DNA from: Luteithermobacter gelatinilyticus
GTDB lineage: Bacteria; Pseudomonadota; Alphaproteobacteria; Sphingomonadales; Emcibacteraceae
Assembly (NCBI RefSeq): GCF_005849285.1
Contig: NZ_CP040517.1
Location: 316,501-380,500, forward strand
Direction of reading: 5' to 3'
Length of the DNA: 64,000 nt
The notes under the pieces: model-generated
Database searches by the model: none
The model's input: only the letters and a program-made list of their open reading frames with translations
What the model was told of the DNA's origin: nothing
Made by a program: the position numbers and the translations under genes
Shown here: positions 40,651 to 48,898 of the stretch, piece after piece
Layout: every line of letters starts with the position of its first letter
Numbering within the stretch: position 1 is the first letter of the stretch

Positions 40651-40690
40651 CGAGTCAGCGCGAGTCAGCGCGAGTCAGCGCGAGTCAGCG
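40651..40690. repeat. 10-bp tandem repeat, 4 copies, over a stop codon
   Basis: CGAGTCAGCG occurs four times exactly. On the minus strand the TGA at 40675-40677, inside the array, ends the response regulator, giving the C-terminus FDADSR. A change in copy number could move the stop. Confidence 0.95.
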
Positions 40691-41340
40691 TCAAAGCCGA
40701 GTTCGTCCAGGTCCAGCCGTTTCATCGCAGCCACGATCTGGGTGCGCCGGAAAACGCCGAATTTTTTCAGAATGGCGGTCATGTGGGCTTTGACAGTGGA
40801 AATGGACAGCCCCATTTCATAAGCAATCTGTTTGTTGAGCAGCCCTTGGGCCATATAACACAGGACCCGGTATTGCTGCGGGGTGAGGCCGCCCAGGATT
40901 TCCGCAAGTTGTTTTTGATCCAGATCCGGTTCATGGTGCTGCTCCCGCGCCTGTTGCGGGATCCAGACCTGTCCCTTGTCAATCGTTTTCAGGGCGTCGG
41001 CCATCTCAGGCAGACTTAAGGATTTGGGAATGAACCCCGACGCGCCATAGCCGATACACTGATGAACGGTCTTGCTGCTTTCATTGCCGGAAACGATCAC
41101 AATGGGCAGGTCCGGATGATGTTCGCGCATAAAAATCAGCCCGGAATAGCCATAAGTTCCCGGCATGCTCAGGTCCAGAAGCAGCAGGTCGAGAGCCGTT
41201 CCCCGGTCCAGTTCGGCCTGTAGGCCCTCAAAATTTCCGGCTTCTTTGATTTCGGTGTCGCCAAAGGCCTGGGGGATGGCCTGGCGCAATGCAATCCGGA
41301 ACAGGGGGTGGTCGTCAGCTATAAGTATGGTTTTTGTCAT
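40675..41340 (-). CDS. LuxR-family response regulator (CrbR/ErdR type)
   Basis: A 221-aa two-component regulator: N-terminal receiver (ILIADDHPLFRIALRQ with the acidic pair, phosphoacceptor Asp56 in LLLLDLSMPG, Lys in FIPKS) and a C-terminal LuxR-type helix-turn-helix (GLTPQQYRVLCYMAQGLLNK, SISTVKAHMTAILKKF). The open frame starts at 41397, but MTKTILIADDH at 41340 is the natural start. It converges on the SSS-type hybrid kinase. CrbS-type kinases with LuxR-type partners form the acetate switch in other proteobacteria, so they may be partners here. Its stop lies in the tandem array. Confidence 0.9.
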   Translation of the reverse strand: MTKTILIADDHPLFRIALRQAIPQAFGDTEIKEAGNFEGLQAELDRGTALDLLLLDLSMPGTYGYSGLIFMREHHPDLPIVIVSGNESSKTVHQCIGYGASGFIPKSLSLPEMADALKTIDKGQVWIPQQAREQHHEPDLDQKQLAEILGGLTPQQYRVLCYMAQGLLNKQIAYEMGLSISTVKAHMTAILKKFGVFRRTQIVAAMKRLDLDELGFDADSR

Positions 41341-41513
41341 GAGCCCGACAGATGAATTGTTTCTCCCGCGGGGTATGCTAACGGTTTTGCCGATCAAGGT
41401 ACAGGAAATATCTTGGCGGAACAGGGCAAAAGAGACAACAAAAAAGCCACATGCGAGTCAGATAATTTTGAAACCCGACATCGTTCAGCGGATCAAGGCG
41501 CGTCATCTCCGCC

Positions 41514-42386
41514 TTACAGGTCCGGCGCGTTCGTCGCCTTTTGCCGTTTGGCTTCCTCGGCTTTTCTTCGAAGGTCAGCCTGATACGCCATGGCGGCTTT
41601 TCTATGGAAGTATTCCTGCCCCGGATTGACGAGCTTGGCTTCCATATTATTGACGATCCCGCCATTGAAGGTCAGCGAATAAATTAGTGCGGTTGCGCAT
41701 TTCTCGGGCGGATGCCCCATGTCGTCAGGATAGCTGCTCGCTTGTCTCTTCGCTGGCAAATTCGATTTCAGCGGCGCGCAGTCCGCGGCACCAGAAGGGT
41801 AGAGCCATTTCAGCAGCAAAATTGCACCGGCCTTGTCTTCTTCCGTAGGTGGACCGTATTTGTCGATCAGGAACTGGCGGTATACTTCCAACGAGGTTTG
41901 TCGATCACTAAGGGAACTGTAATGCTCCTTACGATAGATGGACTCTACCAGGTTGTCGGCCGGCGGTTTTGCGAAACTGATCTGAATTTCGTGGGTGTTT
42001 CCCGGGCCAATGGCGCGCAGGCCAGTAACGAATGCGCCCGGCGTATCTGCTTTGATCGGTGGCCACCCTGATGAATGGTCGGGGTCGAATGATGACCAGG
42101 TGCGGGGTAGGAGTCGAACGTTGTCCGGCTTGTTTTCATTCAACGCCGCTTCGGCCTCATCCGGTGTCATGCCTAGGCGCACGCCGAGAATATCGGCTTC
42201 GACAGCGGCGACGTCAGCCTCCAGCGCGGCCGGCGCGCCTGTTGATGCGACGGACGTGTTCTCTGAATTGCCGGAGCTTTCGGCAGCGTCCTTACTCCCG
42301 TCTCCACAGGACATCAACAATACTGACAAGGCCGCAATCGAAAAGGCCGCAATCGAAAATGTGGATTTAACAGATAAGTGTTTCAT
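41514..42386 (-). CDS. Predicted lipoprotein of unknown function
   Basis: A 290-aa protein from the ATG at 42386, with an excellent ribosome site (GGAGGG, 6 bp away). The signal peptide ends in a lipobox (VLLMSCGDG, Cys27), so it is lipid-anchored. The body has GVRLGMTPDEAEAALNE, a short motif seen in periplasmic and outer-membrane proteins of unrelated families, and a charged C-terminal tail (YQADLRRKAEEAKRQK). The hydrophobic core repeats FSIAA, encoded by a 15-bp tandem duplication. I cannot assign a function. Confidence 0.78.
   Translation of the reverse strand: MKHLSVKSTFSIAAFSIAALSVLLMSCGDGSKDAAESSGNSENTSVASTGAPAALEADVAAVEADILGVRLGMTPDEAEAALNENKPDNVRLLPRTWSSFDPDHSSGWPPIKADTPGAFVTGLRAIGPGNTHEIQISFAKPPADNLVESIYRKEHYSSLSDRQTSLEVYRQFLIDKYGPPTEEDKAGAILLLKWLYPSGAADCAPLKSNLPAKRQASSYPDDMGHPPEKCATALIYSLTFNGGIVNNMEAKLVNPGQEYFHRKAAMAYQADLRRKAEEAKRQKATNAPDL
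42328..42357. repeat. 15-bp tandem duplication inside a signal peptide
   Basis: Two exact copies of AAGGCCGCAATCGAA. On the coding strand they add FSIAA twice to the hydrophobic core of the lipoprotein leader, keeping the reading frame. Confidence 0.92.
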
Positions 42387-42435
42387 TCTTGTCCCTCCAT
42401 TTTGGTTGAAGAAATACAAACCCGCTCCACATTTG

Positions 42436-42447
42436 CAATTTACTCTA
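42436..42447. repeat. Possible degraded end of the palindromic element
   Basis: CAATTTACTCTA matches the element's right end (CAATTCACTCTA) at 11 of 12 positions, upstream of the lipoprotein gene. No left half is seen. Confidence 0.4.
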
Positions 42448-42563
42448 ATGCGGCCGCAATGAACTAAAATCCATAAATAACTACTTTAGCATATTGTGGT
42501 CTAACGGTGCAAACGTCAGGTTGCCGGCTTCGCGGATGGCAGTGGCGCAAGAGGTGCAGATAA

Positions 42564-42586
42564 CAAAAAAGCCGCTCGATGGCGGC
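42564..42586 (-). terminator. Intrinsic terminator downstream of tRNA-Gly
   Basis: On the minus strand GCCGC and GCGGC pair around a short loop, followed by six T (A run at 42565-42570). It is placed to end the tRNA-Gly transcript, about 130 bp past the tRNA. Confidence 0.75.
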
Positions 42587-42653
42587 CGGGAGTTTCGCTT
42601 TTCCAAACTCTGATACTCGTCTTGTCCCCGTATAATTGCTCTGGTGTCACATT

Positions 42654-42710
42654 CCAGTAACTCTTAATACTGGCCAGTAACTCTTAATAACTGGAGCTCG
42701 GAACTCTTAT
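42654..42710. repeat. About 20-bp tandem repeat beside tRNA-Gly
   Basis: CCAGTAACTCTTAATACTGG is followed by CCAGTAACTCTTAATAACTGG, then a partial GAACTCTTATACTGG. The last copies also duplicate CTGGAGC, the end of the tRNA, so the array abuts the tRNA 3' end. Confidence 0.88.
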
Positions 42711-42712
42711 AC

Positions 42713-42787
42713 TGGAGCGGGCGAAGGGATTCGAACCCTCGACCCCAACCTTGGCAAGGTTGTGCTCTACCCCTGAGCTACGCCCGC
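42713..42787 (-). tRNA. tRNA-Gly(GCC)
   Basis: The minus strand gives a full cloverleaf of 75 nt with the CCA encoded: acceptor GCGGGCG/CGCCCGC with T discriminator, D arm GCTC...GAGC, anticodon loop TTGCCAA reading GCC between AACC/GGTT arms, and T arm GAGGGTTCGAATCCCTT. It has a downstream terminator. Confidence 0.95.
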
Positions 42788-42946
42788 ATTCCGTATAGGG
42801 ACCGCCGTATGAACGGCTTGTGGGCGGATAATACGCAGAACTTTATGAATTGCAAGCCCCAATTTAAAATTAATTTTATTTGCGTGGTTTATGGCCGGGA
42901 CGATATACAAAGGGCCGTTTTTTGCTGGCAAATGAAGGGATGATTC

Positions 42947-43510
42947 ATGGCGACTCTTGACCCGAAGGTGATGCTGACCACCTCTGGGGAGGTGGAACAG
43001 AGAGAACAGAAACTGTTCGGTTTACTGGAACGTTTGGGAATCGAAACCGTCACTCACCGCCATCCGCCACTTCATACGGTGGAGGAAAGCCGCAGGTTGC
43101 GTGGTGATATTGAAGGGGGACACTGCAAGAGCCTGTTCCTTAAGGATAAAAAGGGCCAGCTGCTGTTGGTGGTCCTTATGGAGGACAGGCGGCTGGATAT
43201 GAAAAAGCTGACCGCGTACGGGCTGTTGCCGACGGGGCGGCTGAGTTTTGCGCCACCGGAGCTGATGGAAGAAATTCTCGGGGTCACGCCGGGGTCGGTG
43301 ACCCCGTTCAGCCTGATCAATGTGCCGTCGGAAATTCTGCAACAGGGCCGGCTGACGGTGGTGCTGGATCAGGCGATGATGGCCCATGAGAAACTGAACT
43401 ATCATCCGCTGCATAATCAGGCCACAACAACCATCCGTACGGCGGATCTGGATAAATTTATTCGCCATTTCGGTCTTAGCCCGGTTATCATAGACTTTGA
43501 CAATCTGTAA
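42947..43510 (+). CDS. Prolyl-tRNA editing protein (YbaK/ProX family)
   Basis: A 187-aa trans-editing deacylase that hydrolyses mischarged aminoacyl-tRNAs (Ala-tRNAPro or similar) outside the synthetase. It shares the INS-domain fold; visible segments are VTHRHPPLHTVEESRRL, KSLFLKDKKGQLLLVVL with the conserved lysine, and a GSVTPFSLIN stretch. Length and motifs match the PrdX/ProX-type. It stands between tRNA-Gly and the YbbN gene. Whether it edits Pro, Ala or Cys mischarging cannot be read from sequence. Confidence 0.9.
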   Translation: MATLDPKVMLTTSGEVEQREQKLFGLLERLGIETVTHRHPPLHTVEESRRLRGDIEGGHCKSLFLKDKKGQLLLVVLMEDRRLDMKKLTAYGLLPTGRLSFAPPELMEEILGVTPGSVTPFSLINVPSEILQQGRLTVVLDQAMMAHEKLNYHPLHNQATTTIRTADLDKFIRHFGLSPVIIDFDNL

Positions 43511-43570
43511 AACGCGCCTACATAAGAACAATGTGGAAAAAGACCCGCGCATGAACATGAAGGAACAGCA

Positions 43571-44482
43571 ATGCAGGATATGAATTTTGCCGGCGCCACT
43601 CCGTCAGACACAGGCGATCTGATCAAGGATTCGACGATTTCCGGCTTCATGAAGGATGTGATTGAAACCTCCCAGCAGGTGCCGGTGCTTGTGGATTTCT
43701 GGGCTCCCTGGTGTGAGCCCTGCAAGGCGTTGACGCCGACGCTGGAACAAGTGGTGAAAGAAGCCAAAGGAGCGGTGCGGCTAGTGAAGATCAATATTGA
43801 TGAGAATCAGCAGCTTGCCGCACAAATGCAGATCCGCTCGGTGCCCACGGTGGTGATGTTTTCCGGGGGACGGCCGGTGGATGCCTTTGCCGGCGCCCTG
43901 AATGCGGATCAGATTCGCCAGTTTATTGCCCGTTTTGTTGGCGAGGTAGGGCCGTCGCCCGAAGAACAGCTTTTGGAGCAGGCCGCGATGTTGAAGGAGC
44001 AAGGGGACCTTGAAAATGCGGGCGCATTATATTCCCAGCTTCTGCAGTCAGATCCCGAACATGCCGGCGCGATTGCCGGCCTCGCCAAGGTGCTGATTCA
44101 GATGGGAGATCTGGAAAATGCCCGGAATGTGCTGAGTTCCGCCCCGGCCGAACAGGAAAACAATGCGGAGATTCTGTCCGCCCGCCGGGAACTGGAAATG
44201 GCGGAACAGGCGGCTGAGCTAGGGGATGTGACGGAACTGGAAGCCAAACTGTTTGAAAATCCGGAAAACCATCAGGCGCGGTTTGATCTGGCGCTGGCTT
44301 TATGGGCGCAACAGCGGCGTGAAGAGGCCGGGGAGCAACTCCTGGAAATTATCCGTCGGGACCGTAGCTGGAACGAAGATGGCGCCCGTCAGCAGCTGGT
44401 GAAATTTTTTGAAATTGCGGGACCTGCGGATCCGTTTACCGTCAAGATGCGCCAGAAACTCTCAAGCCTGCTGTTTGCCTGA
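43571..44482 (+). CDS. Thioredoxin-like co-chaperone YbbN/CnoX
   Basis: A 303-aa protein with an N-terminal thioredoxin fold (VLVDFWAPWCEPCKALTP, with Cys48 and Cys51) and C-terminal TPR-like helices (LENAGALYSQLLQSDPEHA, LENARNVLSS, EARFDLALALW-type repeats). CnoX/YbbN holds unfolded or oxidised proteins for transfer to GroEL/DnaK. The cytosolic form is expected, as no signal peptide is present. Its TGA stop lies at the start of a 12-bp tandem array. It is the first of a cluster (ybbN, LON-domain protein, Trm112-like), a common alphaproteobacterial arrangement. Confidence 0.93.
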   Translation: MQDMNFAGATPSDTGDLIKDSTISGFMKDVIETSQQVPVLVDFWAPWCEPCKALTPTLEQVVKEAKGAVRLVKINIDENQQLAAQMQIRSVPTVVMFSGGRPVDAFAGALNADQIRQFIARFVGEVGPSPEEQLLEQAAMLKEQGDLENAGALYSQLLQSDPEHAGAIAGLAKVLIQMGDLENARNVLSSAPAEQENNAEILSARRELEMAEQAAELGDVTELEAKLFENPENHQARFDLALALWAQQRREEAGEQLLEIIRRDRSWNEDGARQQLVKFFEIAGPADPFTVKMRQKLSSLLFA

Positions 44483-44515
44483 GATATTTGGTGAGATATT
44501 TGGTGAGATATTTGG
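44480..44515. repeat. 12-bp tandem repeat, 3 copies, over a stop codon
   Basis: TGAGATATTTGG occurs three times exactly. The first TGA (44480-44482) is the stop of the YbbN gene; the period of 12 keeps the frame, so each unit offers a TGA in the same frame. Confidence 0.95.
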
Positions 44516-44608
44516 CGCCGTTTCCGCCGGTCGGGGGCGCGCCCCGAGGAACCGCCCGCGCCCTTTGCCACCGGCAGGGATCTCAGGCGAAAGATTAAGG
44601 ATCATAGA

Positions 44609-45301
44609 ATGTTCGGTCTGGAAGAATTGCCAAAGGAAATCCCGGTGTTTCCGCTTGCGGGAGTTCTTCTACTGCCCAAAGGTCATTTGCCGCTTAATAT
44701 TTTTGAACCCCGCTATTTGGAAATGGTGCGATATGCCCGCGAGGGCATGGGCGTGATCGGCATGATTCAGCCGCTCTCAGTTGACCAGGATGCCCGCCGG
44801 CAACCGCTTCCCGCTGATGTGCGCGGGGCAGGGGTAGACAATCCACCCCTGTATAAGGTGGGCTGTCTGGGTATGATTTCCGATTATGAAGAAACCCGCG
44901 ACGGGCGGATTCTGATCATGTTGACGGGGCTGAGCCGCTATGACATTGTCGAAGAACTGCCCCGGCGCCATATGTTCCGGGAAATGCGGGTGGATTACCG
45001 GCGGTTCTGCCATGACTGCACCGCTCCTTACCGCTCGGGCGACCTGGATCGCAAGCGGTTGGTGGAAAACATAGAAAAATATTTGTCGCTGCGGGGGATT
45101 TGCGCGCGCTGGGAAAATTTTGAGCGGGTCGGGGATGAAGAACTGATCAACGCGCTGGCGATGGTGTGTCCGTTTGATGCTCCGGAAAAACAGGCTCTGC
45201 TTGAGGCTCCTACGCTTAAGGATCGGCTGGACCTGATGATCCGCCTGATGGAATTTAATCTCAACAGCACGACCGGTGATGGCGACCCGTATCTGCATTG
45301 A
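44609..45301 (+). CDS. LON substrate-binding (N-domain) protein
   Basis: A 230-aa protein made of only the N-terminal substrate-binding domain of Lon, without the AAA+ or protease parts. It begins [19 protein letters not shown], then [13 protein letters not shown], and includes [11 protein letters not shown]. Such stand-alone proteins are widespread in alphaproteobacteria next to ybbN; function is not established, perhaps chaperone-like binding. The next gene's ATG region overlaps its stop, so translation could be coupled. Confidence 0.92.
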   Translation: MFGLEELPKEIPVFPLAGVLLLPKGHLPLNIFEPRYLEMVRYAREGMGVIGMIQPLSVDQDARRQPLPADVRGAGVDNPPLYKVGCLGMISDYEETRDGRILIMLTGLSRYDIVEELPRRHMFREMRVDYRRFCHDCTAPYRSGDLDRKRLVENIEKYLSLRGICARWENFERVGDEELINALAMVCPFDAPEKQALLEAPTLKDRLDLMIRLMEFNLNSTTGDGDPYLH

Positions 45302-45339
45302 TGAAAGCCTTGAGCCCGGTCGTAGGGAAGGACGAAAAC

Positions 45340-45591
45340 ATGACGGAAAACCAGAACAGTTCACAGGACAAGACGCAGGGACGGGATTATGGCAAGGTGG
45401 ACCCGAAGCTGTTGGAGGTTCTGGCCTGTCCGCTGACCAAGGAATCCCTGGTATATGACCGGGAGAAGGGGGAATTGATCAGCCGCAAGGCGCGTCTGGC
45501 TTTTCCTATCCGGGACGGTATTCCCATTATGTTGATGGAAGAAGCGCGCGAGCTGACGGATGAGGAAGTGAAGGCGCTGTCCAGACGATAA
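45340..45591 (+). CDS. Trm112-like small protein (UPF0434)
   Basis: An 83-aa protein of the Trm112/YcaR family, beginning with a variable acidic leader and then [37 protein letters not shown] and ARELT. YcaR-type proteins have zinc-binding cysteines; this version keeps only one Cys (ACP), which is normal for the alphaproteobacterial branch. GGAAGGA sits 7 bp before the ATG at 45340, so I prefer it to the earlier TTG/ATG codons at 45298-45301. Family members bind methyltransferases in eukaryotes; the bacterial role is unclear. Confidence 0.88.
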   Translation: MTENQNSSQDKTQGRDYGKVDPKLLEVLACPLTKESLVYDREKGELISRKARLAFPIRDGIPIMLMEEARELTDEEVKALSRR

Positions 45592-45594
45592 CAA

Positions 45595-46803
45595 TTACAG
45601 TTTTTCCCCCCGCAGCAGTCGCGGCAGGTGGCCCACCGTGCCGCGGGCGTGGCGCATGAAGAATTTTTTCAGCGGCGGTATTTCATTGACCAGTCCCAAC
45701 CCCACCTGCCGCGCCAGGCGCAGCGGCGCGATATCGTTGGAAAACAGGCGGGTCAGCCCATCGGTGATTACGGCGAGGGCGGCATTGTCAGTACGGCGCC
45801 AGCGGGCGTAACGCTCCAGAGTCAGGGGGGCTCCTGCATCTCCCCCCAGGCGTACCGTATCAATGATGACCTCCAGCAGCGCGGCAATATCCCTAAGCCC
45901 CAGATTAAACCCCTGTCCGGCGATGGGGTGAATGCCGTGGGCCGCATCCCCGACAAGACAGAATCGTTGCGCCGTATACTTGTCGGCAAGTTGCAGGCTT
46001 AAGGGATAACACCAGCGTTTGCCAAGCGAATGAACTTCGCCCAAGAAGGTGCCGAATTTTTTCCTGAGTTCCGCATCAAAGGCGGCCTGGGACAGGCCCA
46101 TAATGGTTTCGGCCAGGTCGTCGGGTTCGGTCCAGACGATGGAGGAACGGTTGTGACGCAGGGGCAGGATGGCAAAGGGCCCACCGGGGAAAAAGCGTTC
46201 ATGGGCGATGCCCCGATGGTCCTTTTCATGTTCGACCGTGGTGACAATGCCTTTTTGCCGGTAGTGCCAGGTGCGCACCCGGATGTTGTTGATTTCCCTG
46301 AGCGGAGAAGTGCGACCTTCCGCGGCCACGACAAGCGGGCTTTTCAGGGTTATGCCGCCTTCAAGGTCCACTTCCGCATGGCCCAGCGTGGTGCGCATCG
46401 CCGTGATTTTTTCGGGCATGTGCAGGGTAATGTTTTTGCTTTCGCGTACGGCTTCAAACAGACCCTGGCGGATGTGCCGCACCTCTACCATGAAGCCCAG
46501 CGGATCTTCCCCAAGGTCCTCATGGTCAAAATGCAGAAACAGCGGCGAATAGCCGTCGGTCACCCGGATTTCATTGATTGGCTGGGCGTCAAATCCGATT
46601 CGCTCCCACAATCCTAAGGTTTTCAGCATCAGATAAGGGGCGTAAGCGATGGCATAGGCCCGGCCGTCGAAATCTTCGTTCATGGTTGCGGTCAGGTCGA
46701 TCTGGTCAAGCAGGGTGACGTGAAGTCCTTCCTGAGCCAGTCCCAGGGCCAAGGTCATGCCCGCAACGCCGCTGCCGGAAATTAGAATGTCTGTTTTCGT
46801 CAT
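45595..46803 (-). CDS. FAD-dependent ubiquinone-biosynthesis hydroxylase (UbiH/UbiF/UbiL family)
   Basis: A 402-aa flavoprotein monooxygenase that hydroxylates the ring of ubiquinone precursors. Seen: the FAD loop [17 protein letters not shown], the Ubi-OHase signature region [21 protein letters not shown], the conserved [23 protein letters not shown] (second FAD motif) and [12 protein letters not shown]. Which ring position it acts on cannot be read from sequence. It converges on the Trm112-like gene (3-bp gap) and is divergent from glnK. It complements ubiE/ubiB elsewhere in the window. Confidence 0.92.
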   Translation of the reverse strand: MTKTDILISGSGVAGMTLALGLAQEGLHVTLLDQIDLTATMNEDFDGRAYAIAYAPYLMLKTLGLWERIGFDAQPINEIRVTDGYSPLFLHFDHEDLGEDPLGFMVEVRHIRQGLFEAVRESKNITLHMPEKITAMRTTLGHAEVDLEGGITLKSPLVVAAEGRTSPLREINNIRVRTWHYRQKGIVTTVEHEKDHRGIAHERFFPGGPFAILPLRHNRSSIVWTEPDDLAETIMGLSQAAFDAELRKKFGTFLGEVHSLGKRWCYPLSLQLADKYTAQRFCLVGDAAHGIHPIAGQGFNLGLRDIAALLEVIIDTVRLGGDAGAPLTLERYARWRRTDNAALAVITDGLTRLFSNDIAPLRLARQVGLGLVNEIPPLKKFFMRHARGTVGHLPRLLRGEKL

Positions 46804-47024
46804 TTTTCCTGTCCTCTGCCCTCTGCTGACGGCTGGATCTTATGGTTTCTATTCTATAGGACGAGGGGCAGGTTGGGCAAAGCACATATTTTGATTAAAA
46901 AATAGTCATATTAAGATTATGCATAAAATATAGCCTATTTTGATGCCCCCCTATCCTGATGTTCAAATGGCATTATAGGAAATTTATCCAATAAAAACAA
47001 GAAATTGCATGGATTTTTCGAGTT

Positions 47025-47040
47025 TGGCACGAGTCTTGAA
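47025..47040 (+). promoter_or_regulatory. Sigma-54 (RpoN)-type promoter of glnK-amtB
   Basis: TGGCAC at 47025-47030 and TTGAA at 47036-47040 with a 5-base gap resemble the -24/-12 consensus TGGCAC-N5-TTGCA, with one change in the -12 box. It lies about 40 bp upstream of the glnK start. Nitrogen-limited (NtrC-RpoN) control of this operon is well known in proteobacteria. Confidence 0.65.
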
Positions 47041-47078
47041 GTTTTTCGCCTGCGACGGACAGACAGGAGGAAAAGTCC

Positions 47079-47417
47079 ATGAAATTCATTATTGCGATCA
47101 TCAAGCCGTTCAAGCTGGAGGATGTGCGCGAGGCGCTCACCGGCATTGGCGTCGAGGGCATGACAGCCCATGAGGTCAAGGGATATGGCCGCCAGCAGGG
47201 CCATTCGGAAATCTATCGGGGGGCGGAATATGACGTGGTGTTTGTGCCCAAGGTGCGCCTTGAACTGGCGGTGAAGGAAGGCCTGGCCGAACAGGTCATG
47301 GAAACGGTCCGCCAGGCAGCCTATGGCGGACGCATTGGCGACGGCAAGATTTTCATGCTTGATCTGGAGCAGGCGATGCGGATCAGGACAGGTGAAATGG
47401 GCGAGGATGCTCTGTAG
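47079..47417 (+). CDS. glnK: Nitrogen regulatory PII protein GlnK
   Basis: Trimeric signal-transduction protein that senses 2-oxoglutarate and ATP/ADP, and binds AmtB to block ammonium uptake when nitrogen is plentiful. The 112 aa include the T-loop with the uridylylation tyrosine (Tyr51 in EIYRGAEYDV), the B-loop region YGGRIGDGKIF, and the C-terminal RIRTGEMGEDAL. A ribosome site (AGGAGG) precedes the ATG. amtB follows after 11 bp. The upstream sigma-54-type promoter fits control by nitrogen status. Confidence 0.95.
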   Translation: MKFIIAIIKPFKLEDVREALTGIGVEGMTAHEVKGYGRQQGHSEIYRGAEYDVVFVPKVRLELAVKEGLAEQVMETVRQAAYGGRIGDGKIFMLDLEQAMRIRTGEMGEDAL

Positions 47418-47428
47418 GAGAAAGAAAA

Positions 47429-48754
47429 ATGAAGACGTTAAAACGTAGTATAGGTGTAGCTCTTGTCATGACATTGATGGCCGGGGGGACTTCGGCTCAG
47501 GCCGCAGTCAGCGAGGAAGTGGCTTATGTGTTCAATACGCTGCTGTTTCTGATCGGCGGTTTTCTGGTGATGTGGATGGCGGCCGGGTTCTGTATGCTGG
47601 AGGCCGGTCTGGTGCGTTCCAAAAATGTGGCCACCATGTGCATTAAGAATATCGGCCTGTTTTCCCTGGCGGGCATCATGTATTACCTTCTGGGCTATAA
47701 TCTGATGTATGCGGGTGTGGCCGAGGGCACCGGGTTTATCGGCACCTTCGCCCTCTGGGGGCCGGGGGAGACAGTGGCCCAGGACGTTATCGACACCGCC
47801 GCGGGGTATGCATCGGCGTCTGATTGGTTTTTCCAGATGGTGTTTGTGGCTACGGCTGCCTCGATTGTCTCCGGCACTCTGGCCGAACGCATCAAGCTGT
47901 TTCCCTTTTTCGTTTTTGTGATGCTGCTGACCGGGCTGATCTATCCCATCCAGGGGTCCTGGGAATGGGGCGCGGGCTGGCTCGACGGTCTGGGCTTTAG
48001 CGATTTCGCCGGGTCCACGCTGGTGCATTCCACCGGGGGCTGGGCGGCGCTGACCGGGGCGATTGTGCTGGGGGCGCGCCGGGGAAAATATGGTCCTGGC
48101 GGGCGGGTCAATGCCATTCCGGGGTCATCCCTGCCGCTGGCGACTTTGGGCACGTTCATTCTGTGGCTGGGCTGGTTCGGCTTCAACGGGGCCTCGCAAC
48201 TGGCGCTGGGCTCCGCCATGGATGCCGTGGCCATCGCGCAAATCTTTGCCAATACCAATATGGCCGCTGCCGGCGGCGTGGTGGCCGCCATTGCGGCGAC
48301 CAAGATATTGTATAAGAAAGTGGACCTGACGATGGCGCTTAATGGCGCGCTGGCAGGTCTGGTGTCCATTACGGCCGAGCCCCTTGCCCCGAGTGTGGGC
48401 GCTGCCATTCTGATCGGGGGCGCGGGCGGTGTGCTGGTGGTGCTGGCTGTTCCCCTGCTGGACCGGCTGAAAATTGACGATGTGGTGGGAGCCATTCCGG
48501 TGCATCTGATCTGCGGGATCTGGGGCACGCTGGCGGTGCCGTTGAGTAATGCCGAGGTGAAGTTCCTGCCGCAGTTGATCGGTGTGGTGGCGATCGGGGC
48601 TTTTGTGTCAGCGTGCAGTTTGGTGATCTGGATGGCGCTGAAAGCCACGGTGGGCCTTCGCATGCATGAGGAAGACGAAGACAAGGGCGGTGACCTTGCG
48701 GAGCTGGGCATGGAAGCCTATCCTGAATTCGGTCATGGATCCCAGAAACTCTAA
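47429..48754 (+). CDS. amtB: Ammonium transporter AmtB
   Basis: Trimeric ammonium channel of the Amt/Rh family, 441 aa, with a signal sequence (VALVMTLMAGGTSAQA) and about 11 membrane helices. The pore histidines are in TLVHSTGGWAAL and VHLICGIWGTLA, and GSWEWGAGWL matches the conserved loop. Its C-terminal tail (KATVGLRMHEEDEDKGGD, YPEFG) is the GlnK-interacting region. It is transcribed with glnK. A weak hairpin follows the stop (GGCCTG/CAGGCC near 48770-48795). Confidence 0.96.
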   Translation: MKTLKRSIGVALVMTLMAGGTSAQAAVSEEVAYVFNTLLFLIGGFLVMWMAAGFCMLEAGLVRSKNVATMCIKNIGLFSLAGIMYYLLGYNLMYAGVAEGTGFIGTFALWGPGETVAQDVIDTAAGYASASDWFFQMVFVATAASIVSGTLAERIKLFPFFVFVMLLTGLIYPIQGSWEWGAGWLDGLGFSDFAGSTLVHSTGGWAALTGAIVLGARRGKYGPGGRVNAIPGSSLPLATLGTFILWLGWFGFNGASQLALGSAMDAVAIAQIFANTNMAAAGGVVAAIAATKILYKKVDLTMALNGALAGLVSITAEPLAPSVGAAILIGGAGGVLVVLAVPLLDRLKIDDVVGAIPVHLICGIWGTLAVPLSNAEVKFLPQLIGVVAIGAFVSACSLVIWMALKATVGLRMHEEDEDKGGDLAELGMEAYPEFGHGSQKL

Positions 48755-48898
48755 CAAAAACGGCGGCCTGTCTTCCTTGCCGAGGGGCAGGCCGTCGGGT
48801 TTGGTGTGAATTTGATCTTGTCTCGGAGGGATGGCAAAAGTAAAGTGGCGCAAATGTTAACCTTGCGCCGCTTACGGCGTTTTTTCAAGGATTCGCCC

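Noticed and set aside
45340-45591. Loss-of-function Trm112-like protein because zinc Cys are missing
   Set aside because: The single-Cys version is the usual form in alphaproteobacteria.
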